Positions 25,339-32,998 of a DNA stretch of 57,636 nucleotides are shown piece by piece. The translations under genes and the position numbers were made by a program. The notes under the pieces were generated by a model. It was not told the DNA's origin, ran no database searches, and worked only from the letters and a program-made list of their open reading frames with translations. Every line of letters starts with the position of its first letter. The first letter of the stretch is position 1. This DNA is from JBCBCP01 sp038530575 (lineage in GTDB: Bacteria > Pseudomonadota > Alphaproteobacteria > Rhodobacterales > Rhodobacteraceae), in contig JBCBCP010000017.1 in assembly GCA_038530575.1 (NCBI GenBank), positions 1-57,636 of the forward strand. The letters are read 5' to 3'.

Positions 25339-26343
25339 CTAGGGCTGTGTCCAGCGGGCCACGCGCGGATCCATAACGCGCCGCCATAGCGGCGGGATTA
25401 GCGCCAGAACTGCCATCACTGGAAGCGAGTGCGGAAGTGTGGGCATATCATCCCTCAACTCCAGCGCGGGAAACGCGCGGCCCGGTTTCATATGGTGGTC
25501 CGAATGGCGGGGCGCGTTAAGCATCATCGCCGCAGATGCCCAATGCGGCGCATTCCAACTGTGCGCAGGACCAATCGGCTCGGGCTTTCCTGTGGATAAA
25601 ATGCGCCGTCTTAGTCCATAGTGCTGTACATAATCGGACAGAAACAGCTGCACTTGTGCATAACTCGCCATGGCCAGCAAAAACACCACGCCCTTCAGCC
25701 CTCCAATCGCACCGGCGACCATCACGGTGCATAGCGCCCCAAATCCATAGCCAAGATACGGATGGGACAGCCCCGTGTGCCGCCGATTTTCGGCCCTGAG
25801 GCCACCGATGAAGCTCCCGGTCCATGCCTGCATCAGATAACGCCAGAAACCCATGCCGCGCGGGGCGGAATTTGGGTCTTGGTCGGTTGCTGCATGAATA
25901 TGATGCACCAAGGGGTGCGCCGAGGCGTGATGCCCGAAAAGCAGCGATGCGTAGACCGCGACCCCCAGCCGGCGCAGGGGCCGGGCCGGCCGGTGGATAA
26001 GCTCGTGCGCATTAGAGTTGCTGACCTGCCCGAACCACAGGCTCAACCCGACGAAAAGGGCACCCTTTTCAACGCTTGGCATCGGCCCCGCAAGCGCAAT
26101 CAGGCCAAGTACGAGCAGCGCGAAATGCGCCAGGGCAACCGCGACCGACAGAAAGTCTCCGGAGATATCAGACGGCGTACGCGCGGCTGGCACCCGATCT
26201 GCCATGAAAACGACCACCGTGATCGTCACAAGCCCCGCCCACGCCCAGAGCCCACCCCAGATCGCTCCCAGCGCCAGCAACGCTGCAGGACCAAGACTGG
26301 CAATGATAAATGGCAAGAGGGGCACGGGCGAATCCACAAGCAA
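25339..26343 (-). CDS. AlkB-like membrane di-iron hydroxylase (alkane 1-monooxygenase family)
   Basis: A 334-residue protein with about six membrane helices and the histidine boxes of integral-membrane alkane hydroxylases: NAHELIHRPARP, HPLVHHIHAATDQDP, the YVQHYGLRRR segment and LNAPRHSDHHMKPGRAF. These ligate a di-iron centre that hydroxylates terminal carbons with a rubredoxin or ferredoxin electron donor. It is shorter than typical AlkB (about 400 residues), mostly at the N-terminus. The start is uncertain: the longest frame begins at TTG 26343 and a GTG lies 6 bases further on. No rubredoxin gene is adjacent; the nearest redox carrier is the ferredoxin at 32562. Confidence 0.8.
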   Translation of the reverse strand: MLVDSPVPLLPFIIASLGPAALLALGAIWGGLWAWAGLVTITVVVFMADRVPAARTPSDISGDFLSVAVALAHFALLVLGLIALAGPMPSVEKGALFVGLSLWFGQVSNSNAHELIHRPARPLRRLGVAVYASLLFGHHASAHPLVHHIHAATDQDPNSAPRGMGFWRYLMQAWTGSFIGGLRAENRRHTGLSHPYLGYGFGALCTVMVAGAIGGLKGVVFLLAMASYAQVQLFLSDYVQHYGLRRRILSTGKPEPIGPAHSWNAPHWASAAMMLNAPRHSDHHMKPGRAFPALELRDDMPTLPHSLPVMAVLALIPPLWRRVMDPRVARWTQP

Positions 26344-26518
26344 GACAGGCCACGGTGACCTACAACACGTTTCCTAAAGAGGAATTTCGTCCAATTTCCG
26401 GCACAGGCAAGGACACCTCATGACGCACGCCCCCGAAAACGCGCCGCAAGGCGTCGCTTTTAGGCACCGAAGACCAGTGGCGCACCGCTAAATTACGCCG
26501 AGTTGAGGAGAGGTCACC

Positions 26519-28210
26519 ATGGCACTGGACGGACGAGACAGGGACGGCGTTTGGAAATCAGGTCGCGGCAAAGGCCGCGTGCGCCCCAAAGGACGCGCGC
26601 TGGACGATCAGGCATGGGATGACGTGCGGGCGCTTTTGGGCGATCGCCCCCGTCGCCGGGACCTTCTGATCGAGCATCTGCACCTGATCCAGGACCGTTA
26701 CGGCCACCTGTCCGCCGCGCACCTCCGTGCTCTGGCCGAAGAGATGCGCCTGTCGATGGCAGAGGTTTATGAGGTCGCCACCTTCTATGCCCATTTCGAC
26801 GTGGTGAAAGAGGGCGAGACGCCGCCCCCGGCGCTGACCATTCGGGTATGCGATTCGCTGTCCTGCGAACTGGCCGGTGCCGAAGCACTGAAAACCGCCC
26901 TCGAAGACGGGCTCGATCCGTCGGAGGTCCGCGTCTTGCGTGCGCCCTGCATGGGCCGCTGCGATACAGCACCCGTTCTCGAGCTTGGTCACAATCACAT
27001 CGACTTTGCGACACCCGAAAAGGTGAACGCAGCCATAACGGCACAAGATATCCACACCCACATTCCGAATTACGAACCTCTCGAAGAGTACGCAGCTGCG
27101 GGTGGTTACGAGGCATACTTCGACCTTCGCGCTAAGGGTGACTGGGAAAAAGTGCAAGACGACATCCTTGCGTCCGGTCTGCGCGGCCTTGGCGGTGCCG
27201 GCTTTCCGTCCGGTAAGAAATGGGGCTTTGTTCGTGCAAACCCCGGCCCCCGCTATGTTGCGGTAAACGGAGACGAGGGTGAGCCGGGAACCTTCAAGGA
27301 TCGTTACTACTTGGAGCGCGCGCCTCACCTTTTTCTCGAAGGCATGCTCATCGCCGCTTGGGCGGTTGAGGCGGACCAGTGTTTTATTTACATGCGCGAC
27401 GAATACCCGGCCGTCTTGGAAATTTTACGTCGTGAGATCAAGGCACTGGAAGACGCCGCTTATGTGGATAAAGGCTTTATCCAACTACGCCGCGGCGCGG
27501 GCGCCTATATCTGCGGCGAAGAAAGCGCGATGATCGAAAGCATCGAAGGCAAGCGCGGCATGCCGCGGCATCGCCCGCCTTTCGTGGCGCAGGTCGGCCT
27601 TTTTGGTCAGCCAACGCTGGTGCACAACATCGAAACGCTGCACTGGGTCGCGCGGGTGTGCCGCGAAGGGCCTGAGGTCCTGAACGCAGTAGAACGCAAT
27701 GGCCGGACCGGACGGCGCAGCTATTCGGTGTCAGGCCGCGTGAAGCACCCGGGCGTGTACCTCCTGCCCGCGGGCAGTACGATCACCGACATCATCGAAG
27801 CCGCAGGCGGTATGGCTGAGGGCCACGTGTTCAAAGCCTACCAGCCGGGCGGCCCGTCCTCTGGCCTTCTCCCTGCCTCGATGCATGACGTGCCGCTCGA
27901 TTTCGACACGCTTCAGCCGCATGGCACCTTCATCGGCTCCGCAGCCGTGGTGGTCCTTTCGGATCAGGACCGCGCCCGCGACGCCGCGCTGAACATGCTG
28001 CGCTTTTTCGAAGACGAGAGCTGTGGCCAGTGCACCCCGTGCCGGGTGGGCTGTGAAAAGGCCGTGAAGCTCATGCAAGCGGAGCGCTGGGATACCGGCC
28101 TGCTGGACGAGCTGTGCACGGCGATGGCCGACGCCTCGATCTGCGGCCTTGGTCAGGCCGCGCCCAATCCGATCCGCCTGACGATCAAACACTTCCCGGA
28201 CGAGGTGTGA
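26519..28210 (+). CDS. Fused NuoE-NuoF diaphorase-type subunit (FdsB/HoxF-like)
   Basis: A 563-residue protein joining two subunits normally separate. Residues about 30-155 are NuoE-like with the 2Fe-2S ligands C111-x4-C116 and C144-x3-C148 (CDSLSC, APCMGRC). Residues about 190-560 are NuoF-like: GLRGLGGAGFPSGKKWGF and VNGDEGEPGTFKDR (FMN/NADH), YICGEESAMIESIEGK, and the 4Fe-4S ligands C502, C505, C508 and C542 (ESCGQCTPCRVG ... SICGLG). This is the NADH-oxidising half of soluble formate dehydrogenases or hydrogenases, but no catalytic subunit is adjacent. GAGGAGAGG precedes ATG 26519. The next gene overlaps its stop as GTGA. Confidence 0.88.
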   Translation: MALDGRDRDGVWKSGRGKGRVRPKGRALDDQAWDDVRALLGDRPRRRDLLIEHLHLIQDRYGHLSAAHLRALAEEMRLSMAEVYEVATFYAHFDVVKEGETPPPALTIRVCDSLSCELAGAEALKTALEDGLDPSEVRVLRAPCMGRCDTAPVLELGHNHIDFATPEKVNAAITAQDIHTHIPNYEPLEEYAAAGGYEAYFDLRAKGDWEKVQDDILASGLRGLGGAGFPSGKKWGFVRANPGPRYVAVNGDEGEPGTFKDRYYLERAPHLFLEGMLIAAWAVEADQCFIYMRDEYPAVLEILRREIKALEDAAYVDKGFIQLRRGAGAYICGEESAMIESIEGKRGMPRHRPPFVAQVGLFGQPTLVHNIETLHWVARVCREGPEVLNAVERNGRTGRRSYSVSGRVKHPGVYLLPAGSTITDIIEAAGGMAEGHVFKAYQPGGPSSGLLPASMHDVPLDFDTLQPHGTFIGSAAVVVLSDQDRARDAALNMLRFFEDESCGQCTPCRVGCEKAVKLMQAERWDTGLLDELCTAMADASICGLGQAAPNPIRLTIKHFPDEV

Positions 28211-28887
28211 ACGCAATCGAGCAGATCCTCCTGCGGCAGGCCATCCTGAACGGCCTGCTGCTGGTGGGGCTACTCTTTGCGGTGATCTACGCCGCGTTCC
28301 TGTGCTGGCGCCCGAGCGGGACGCTGAAAACGCTGGTCAAATCCATTCCCCTGCCCGCCTTTGCCATCGGTGCGGCGACGGCCTTTGCGGCCCCCCTCAG
28401 CATAGCGGCCCTTGCGCTCTCGGCGGTCGGGGACACCGCCCTGTCCCGTGACGGCCAGCGGGCCTTTCTTATCGGCCTTGGCGCATTTGCCGCCGCCCAT
28501 CTGGCCTACACGCTGCGCTTTGTTTCACTGGCAGAGGGGACGCCCGCCCTGCTGCCTGCCGTAGTGCTGATTGTCCTTGCCCTGTCGACCGAGCGGTGGC
28601 TGACCCCGCATACCGGCGCGCTGAAATGGCCGGTCCGGGTCTATGTCCTGCTGATCACCGCGATGGGCCTTGCTGCGCTGACCCTGCCTGCAGACCGCAT
28701 CATGGGCACCATCGGCGCGGGCCTCTTCATCGCCTCTGACCTGCTGCTCGCCATTCAGCTTTTTCGCATGATCGAAGACACGCCTTTACAGCGGCCCGTC
28801 TCGATCGCGCTCTGGACCCTCTATATCGGCGGCCAACTCGCGATCCTGATCGGAACCGCCTTCGCGCGCCCGCTCTTTCAAATCTGA
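28207..28887 (+). CDS. YhhN/TMEM86 family membrane protein (lysoplasmalogenase-like)
   Basis: A 226-residue protein with about eight membrane helices. The motif LSAVGDTALSRDGQRAFLIG matches the conserved Ser-x-x-GD segment of the YhhN/TMEM86 family, whose animal member hydrolyses lysoplasmalogen; most bacterial members are untested. The start is GTG 28207, in a 4-base GTGA overlap with the NuoE-NuoF stop; an ATG further upstream would lie inside the previous gene in another frame. The coupling suggests co-expression with the diaphorase gene, for which no functional reason is known to me. Confidence 0.78.
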   Translation: MNAIEQILLRQAILNGLLLVGLLFAVIYAAFLCWRPSGTLKTLVKSIPLPAFAIGAATAFAAPLSIAALALSAVGDTALSRDGQRAFLIGLGAFAAAHLAYTLRFVSLAEGTPALLPAVVLIVLALSTERWLTPHTGALKWPVRVYVLLITAMGLAALTLPADRIMGTIGAGLFIASDLLLAIQLFRMIEDTPLQRPVSIALWTLYIGGQLAILIGTAFARPLFQI

Positions 28888-28929
28888 GCAAAGGGCTTTA
28901 CGTCAGGGCGAGGCAACGCACGGGACGAC

Positions 28930-30138
28930 ATGGCCTTTTTCAAAAAACTCAAGGATCGCCTGTTCAAATCCTCCTCCAAGCTGGATGAGGGGCTGGAGGC
29001 GCTGGTTGACGATGGCGGCGAGCTTGACACGGCGGAGGCGACCCCGCCAGAGCCTACACCCGAGCCTGCCCGGCAGCCGGAGCCTGCGCCCGGACCTGAG
29101 CCTGCGCCGCAGCCGGAACCTGCGCCCGAACCTGAGCCTGCGCCCGAACCGGACCCGACCCCAGAGCCGGACCCCGTCCCGGTACCTGAACCCGCGCCTG
29201 CCCCAGATCCAGAACCCGAACCCACACCGCCTGCAGCAGACCCCGCAGTCGAAAAGCCCGGCCTGATCGGCCGCCTTCTGGGCCGCAGCAGCGCCGCCCC
29301 GGTCATGCGCCGCACGCTCGACGACGCGATGCTGGAAGAGCTGGAAGAAGTCCTGATCGCCGCCGACATGGGCGTGGAAACCGCCCTGCGCGTCTCTGCC
29401 GGCCTCGCCGAAGGACATATGGGCCGCAAGCTGTCCGTGGCCGAGATCAAGGCACTGCTCGCCTCCGAGATCGCGCAAATCATGGAACCGGTGGCCAAGC
29501 CCCTGCCCCTCTACCCCAAAACGCCGCAGGTCGTGCTGGTGGTCGGGGTCAACGGCTCGGGCAAGACCACGACCATCGGCAAGCTCGCCAGCCAGTTCCG
29601 CGCCGCGGGCAAGTCGGTCGTGATCGCGGCGGGGGACACGTTCCGCGCCGCCGCCGTGGAACAGCTTCAGGTTTGGGGGGAGCGCGCGGGCGTGCCCGTG
29701 CTAACCGCCCCCGAAGGCTCCGACCCGGCCAGCCTCGCCTTCGACGCGATGAGCAAGGCGCAAGAGGACGGCGCGGACCTCTTGATGATCGACACCGCAG
29801 GCCGCCTGCAAAACCGCCAGGACCTGATGGAGGAACTGGCCAAAATCGTCCGCGTTATCCGCAAGAAGGACGAAACCGCCCCGCACAACACGCTGCTCGT
29901 CCTCGATGCCACCACCGGCCAGAACGCGCTCAGCCAGGTCAAGATATTTCAGGAGGCCGCGGACGTCTCCGGCCTCGTCATGACCAAGCTGGACGGCACC
30001 GCAAAGGGCGGCGTGCTCGTCTCCCTCGCCGACCGCTTCGGCCTGCCGATCCACGCCATCGGGGTGGGCGAACAGATCGACGACCTCGCCCCCTTCGACC
30101 CCGAAGACTTCGCCAAGGCACTCACCGGCGCAGACTGA
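28930..30138 (+). CDS. ftsY: Signal recognition particle receptor FtsY
   Basis: A 402-residue protein. The N-terminus (MAFFKKLKDRLFK) is an amphipathic membrane-targeting helix. Residues about 38-108 are a low-complexity run of Pro, Glu, Ala and Asp, the acidic A region. Residues about 110-400 are the NG GTPase domain with VVGVNGSGKTTTIGKLASQF (P-loop), AAGDTFRAAAVEQLQVWGER, LLMIDTAGRLQN, MTKLDGTAKGGVLVSLADRF and AIGVGEQIDDLAPF. It docks ribosome-SRP complexes at the inner membrane and matches the expected length. A palindrome follows within 60 bases. Confidence 0.97.
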   Translation: MAFFKKLKDRLFKSSSKLDEGLEALVDDGGELDTAEATPPEPTPEPARQPEPAPGPEPAPQPEPAPEPEPAPEPDPTPEPDPVPVPEPAPAPDPEPEPTPPAADPAVEKPGLIGRLLGRSSAAPVMRRTLDDAMLEELEEVLIAADMGVETALRVSAGLAEGHMGRKLSVAEIKALLASEIAQIMEPVAKPLPLYPKTPQVVLVVGVNGSGKTTTIGKLASQFRAAGKSVVIAAGDTFRAAAVEQLQVWGERAGVPVLTAPEGSDPASLAFDAMSKAQEDGADLLMIDTAGRLQNRQDLMEELAKIVRVIRKKDETAPHNTLLVLDATTGQNALSQVKIFQEAADVSGLVMTKLDGTAKGGVLVSLADRFGLPIHAIGVGEQIDDLAPFDPEDFAKALTGAD

Positions 30139-30157
30139 CCCTCCCCTTCACTTGGCC

Positions 30158-30195
30158 AAATAAACTCCGGGGGTCCGGGGGCTGGCCCCCGGTCC
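30158..30195. repeat. GC-rich palindromic element after ftsY
   Basis: AAATAAACTCCGGGGGT is followed by the perfect hairpin CCGGGGG-CTGG-CCCCCGG (30175-30192). It lies between the ftsY stop and the DMT start. Elements of this style, with AAATA and CCCCCGG arms, recur in intergenic gaps of Rhodobacteraceae from memory, so this may be a dispersed palindrome rather than a plain terminator. I found only one copy here. Confidence 0.5.
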
Positions 30196-30197
30196 AG

Positions 30198-31109
30198 ATG
30201 TTCATGACAGAGTGGCTCCTCTCAATCGAAGGCACCGAGACCGGCCACAGGGTCGCCCTCGCCCTCGCCATCGCCGCGGCCTTCCTGCACGCGGTCTTCG
30301 GCGCGCTCCAGAAAGGCCGGCATGATCCGTGGCTGACCCGCGGCGCGATAGACGCCAGCTACGGGCTGATGGCAGCGCCATTTGCCCTCTTCGTCGTGCC
30401 CTGGCCGGAACCACATATGTGGCCGATCTTTGGCGTCGTGTTCGTGATCCACGTGATCTACAAATGCCTGCAGGCTTGGGCCTATAGCAAGGGCGCCTAT
30501 ACGGTCGTGTACCCCGTCGTGCGCGGCTGCGGGCCATTCTTCACCGTCATCGGCGCCTATATCCTTTTTGAGGAAACCTTCACGCTGATCCAGTGGCTGG
30601 GCGTCGGCGTGCTGATGGCGGGCATATTCGGCCTCGCGGGCTACAACCTGCGCCACACCACGGCCCAGCGCGACACGCTGCGCAGCGCGCTGGGTCTGGC
30701 GGTGCTCACGGGGCTCTTCGTGGCTCTCTACACGACCTACGACGCCTACGGCATCCGCGCGACGGCCAACCCGTTCACTTTCCTCGCGTGGTTTTTCATG
30801 ATCGACGGGCTCTTCATGCCCTTCGTCGCCGCGCGCCGCTGGGTCCGCATGGGGGACGCCGCACCCACTCTCGGCCCCCTCATGCTCAAAGGCGTGATCG
30901 GCGGGCTGGTTGCCTTTGCCAGCTTTGGCTCCATCATGTTGGCCACACGGCTGGACAAGGTCGGCGAAGCCGCGGTACTGCGCGAAACCTCAACAGTCTT
31001 TGCCGCGCTGATCGGCTGGCTGGTGCTGAAAGAAACCGTGGGCCCGCGCCGCATGGCGCTGATGGCCCTGATCGCGGCAGGTGCCGTGATCGTGGAGATG
31101 GGCGGATGA
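30198..31109 (+). CDS. DMT-superfamily (EamA) transporter
   Basis: A 303-residue, ten-helix protein. The first EamA half contains ALALAIAAAFLHAVFGALQK and YTVVYPVVRGCGPFFTVIGA, the second LVAFASFGSIMLATRLDKVG with AVLRETSTVFAALIGWLVLK, the usual E-T...P-x-x (ETVGPRR) close. Substrate unknown. Two ATGs (30198, 30204) are possible and no good ribosome site is visible because the palindrome abuts the start. Its stop overlaps the yciB start as ATGA, so the two are translationally coupled. Confidence 0.85.
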   Translation: MFMTEWLLSIEGTETGHRVALALAIAAAFLHAVFGALQKGRHDPWLTRGAIDASYGLMAAPFALFVVPWPEPHMWPIFGVVFVIHVIYKCLQAWAYSKGAYTVVYPVVRGCGPFFTVIGAYILFEETFTLIQWLGVGVLMAGIFGLAGYNLRHTTAQRDTLRSALGLAVLTGLFVALYTTYDAYGIRATANPFTFLAWFFMIDGLFMPFVAARRWVRMGDAAPTLGPLMLKGVIGGLVAFASFGSIMLATRLDKVGEAAVLRETSTVFAALIGWLVLKETVGPRRMALMALIAAGAVIVEMGG

Positions 31110-31714
31110 GCGAAAAGATCAAGGAAATCAACCCGATCCTCAAGATGGTCTTGGAACTGGGCCCGGTTGTCCTGTTTTTCATCGCCTACATCCGGGTGAA
31201 GGACGAAACGTTCACGTTCGGCGGAACTGAATACACAGGCTTCATCGTCGTAACGGCCGCGCTCATTCCACTGTTGATGCTCAGCTCGGGCATTTTGTGG
31301 TGGCTAACGGGCAAGCTGAGCCGCATGCAAATCGCAACTCTGCTTCTCGTGATCCTGCTCGGGGGTCTGACGGTATGGCTGAACGATGAGCGCTTCGTGA
31401 AAATGCGCCCAACGCTGGTCTATGGAACCTTCGGCCTGCTGCTCGCGATTGGCCTTGCACGGCGCCGGTCGTGGCTGCAATTCGTGATGGATGAACTGAT
31501 GCCAATGACCGAGGCCGGTTGGATGATCTTCACGCGGCGGCTGATGTGGATGTTCTTTGCGCTCGCCGCAGCCAACGAAGTTGTGTGGCGGCTGTTCTCA
31601 ACCGAAACCTACGTCTATTTCGACACGTTCGGTATTCCAGCGGCACTCTTTGGGTTTTTCATGGCGCATGCGGGTTTCTTCCAGACGCACGGGCTTGAGC
31701 CACCCGAAGAGTGA
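31106..31714 (+). CDS. yciB: Inner-membrane septation-type protein YciB
   Basis: A 202-residue protein with about five membrane helices, matching YciB (formerly intracellular septation protein A): ILKMVLELGPVVLFFIAYI, MLSSGILWWLTGKLSRMQ, LTVWLNDERFVKMRPTLVYG and FALAAANEVVWRLFSTE. YciB helps cell-envelope synthesis in E. coli and interacts with division and elongation proteins. The start ATG (31106) overlaps the upstream transporter stop. A short GCGCC-TAC-GGCGC stem lies 10 bases after the stop. Confidence 0.93.
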   Translation: MSEKIKEINPILKMVLELGPVVLFFIAYIRVKDETFTFGGTEYTGFIVVTAALIPLLMLSSGILWWLTGKLSRMQIATLLLVILLGGLTVWLNDERFVKMRPTLVYGTFGLLLAIGLARRRSWLQFVMDELMPMTEAGWMIFTRRLMWMFFALAAANEVVWRLFSTETYVYFDTFGIPAALFGFFMAHAGFFQTHGLEPPEE

Positions 31715-31801
31715 CCTGATAGAGCGCCTACGGCGCATGACATGTTTTAGTGGTCCAAGCGTGTCGGTCAGAAAGAGTCTCTGGCGGCGTTACGGGACGA
31801 C

Positions 31802-32536
31802 CTACCGCGCACAGGCCATCGCCGCGCGCATGGTATCCGCCGAATAGGGGGCGATGCGCCGGCTTGTAACGCGATCACCTTCAAGCCGTGAGGCCATCAC
31901 GAAACGCCATCGCGCGTCGGCCGTTATAATTTCTGGGGCGGCGCCACAGATGCGCAATCCGCCCTCGATGAAGGGATCGCCAATACGGTGATTCGTGAGA
32001 CCCGTTGCAGACGCAACATGCGCCAGCGCTCCCCCAGTGTAGCGCCAGATGCGCAAGGTCTTGGCGAGGTGCGGGCGGTCGATAAAGGCAATCTCGATCG
32101 CGCCGTCACCGTCCAGATCGGCAATGGCTGCGGGCGCAAGCCAGCGGTTGCGGGTGCCGATAGGCGGTGTTGCGATGCGCTGCAGCTTTGCTGCGTAACG
32201 GTAAACGACCAGGGCTGCACCGGCGCTGAAACTGGCTTCCACCACCACAGCTTCGGGCACGCCATCGCCATCAACATCCGCAAGCCGCGGGGCAATGTCC
32301 TCTAATACGCGAGTTTGCGGAAGCGTCGTACAGACCTCCGCGTCCACCGGGCCAAGGCACAGGCGCCCCCATTCGGGCAAATCCCCCATGATCGCGTGGC
32401 CATAGCGGTTCGTGGGTGCCTCAAATCGCGCAATAAAGTCGCCGTCACGCACTTCGACACTCTGCGCACTTGCAGCGGCGCCCACAAGCACTGCCGCCAG
32501 CCATGCGCCGCGGGCGAGAGCGCGCCAAACGCACAT
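31802..32536 (-). CDS. Secreted FG-GAP/VCBS-type repeat protein
   Basis: A 244-residue protein with a signal-type N-terminus (ARGAWLAAVLVGAAASAQS). It contains two calcium-loop FG-GAP-like segments, PRLADVDGDGVPEAVVVEA and AAIADLDGDGAIEIAFIDRP, which in larger proteins form beta-propeller blades. Four cysteines (RLCLGP, EVCTTL, RICGAA and the last, AMACAR) could form disulfides. This suggests a periplasmic or extracellular binding protein; no enzyme motif is seen. The start ATG 32536 is chosen to put the signal at the N-terminus and to avoid overlapping the ferredoxin gene upstream on the same strand. Confidence 0.7.
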   Translation of the reverse strand: MCVWRALARGAWLAAVLVGAAASAQSVEVRDGDFIARFEAPTNRYGHAIMGDLPEWGRLCLGPVDAEVCTTLPQTRVLEDIAPRLADVDGDGVPEAVVVEASFSAGAALVVYRYAAKLQRIATPPIGTRNRWLAPAAIADLDGDGAIEIAFIDRPHLAKTLRIWRYTGGALAHVASATGLTNHRIGDPFIEGGLRICGAAPEIITADARWRFVMASRLEGDRVTSRRIAPYSADTMRAAMACAR

Positions 32537-32561
32537 CAGCAGACGCGGCGCCCGGAGCAAG

Positions 32562-32885
32562 TCAGATCTGCTTTTCAGGCATTTGCACGACCAGCCCATC
32601 CAGCGCATCCGTTACCTTCAGCTGGCAGGTCAAACGCGAGCGGGCCTCGTCCGGCTCGTAAGCGAAGTCGAGCATATCTGTCTCCATGTCGTCCTTCGCG
32701 GGGAGTTTTTCGACCCAGTCGGCGTGGACATAGACATGGCAGGTGGAACAGGCGCAGGCCCCGCCGCAATCGGCCTCAATACCCGGAATGTTGTTGTCCC
32801 GCGCACCTTCCATAACTGTAAGGCCATTTGCGACCTCGACGACATGTTCAGTGCCGCCATGCTCGATATAGGTGATTTTGGCCAT
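32562..32885 (-). CDS. 2Fe-2S ferredoxin, adrenodoxin/FdVI type
   Basis: A 107-residue ferredoxin with ligands C40-x5-C46-x2-C49 and C87 (ADCGGACACSTCH ... LTCQL) and an extra Cys44. The VYVHADWVEKLP, MLDFAYEPDEARSRLTCQL and VVQMPEKQI segments match Rhodobacter FdVI and the adrenodoxin-type family, which feed electrons to oxygenases or iron-sulfur assembly. GGGGGAG lies before ATG 32885. It is divergent from the OB-fold gene and the LexA box. It may also be a donor for the AlkB-like enzyme, which is only a guess. Confidence 0.93.
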   Translation of the reverse strand: MAKITYIEHGGTEHVVEVANGLTVMEGARDNNIPGIEADCGGACACSTCHVYVHADWVEKLPAKDDMETDMLDFAYEPDEARSRLTCQLKVTDALDGLVVQMPEKQI

Positions 32886-32981
32886 CTGAGGCTCCCCCGC
32901 TTCAAAACTTCCACATGTTCCTAGCTGCGCCATATAGGCCGCACCACCCCCTTTTGCGACCTCTTGCGCGTCAACGCATAT

Positions 32982-32996
32982 GTTCTATCTTTGTTC
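32982..32996 (+). promoter_or_regulatory. LexA (SOS) box of alphaproteobacterial type
   Basis: The sequence GTTCTATCTTTGTTC is a perfect GTTC-N7-GTTC direct repeat, the LexA operator consensus of alphaproteobacteria. It ends 2 bases before the ATG of the OB-fold gene and overlaps a plausible -10 (TATCTT, 32986-32991) preceded at 16 bases by TTGCGC (32964-32969). LexA bound here should block transcription of that gene. It lies 97 bases upstream of the divergent ferredoxin start. Confidence 0.75.
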
Positions 32997-32998
32997 GC

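Noticed and set aside
26486..26494. GCTAAATT, which resembles the conserved part of a SAM-II aptamer, before the NuoE-NuoF gene
   Set aside because: No matching P1 stem or GATTT loop upstream, so it is a chance match.
29673..31109. A long frame that starts inside ftsY and continues into the DMT transporter
   Set aside because: The first part is an out-of-frame reading of ftsY; the transporter starts at 30198 or 30204.
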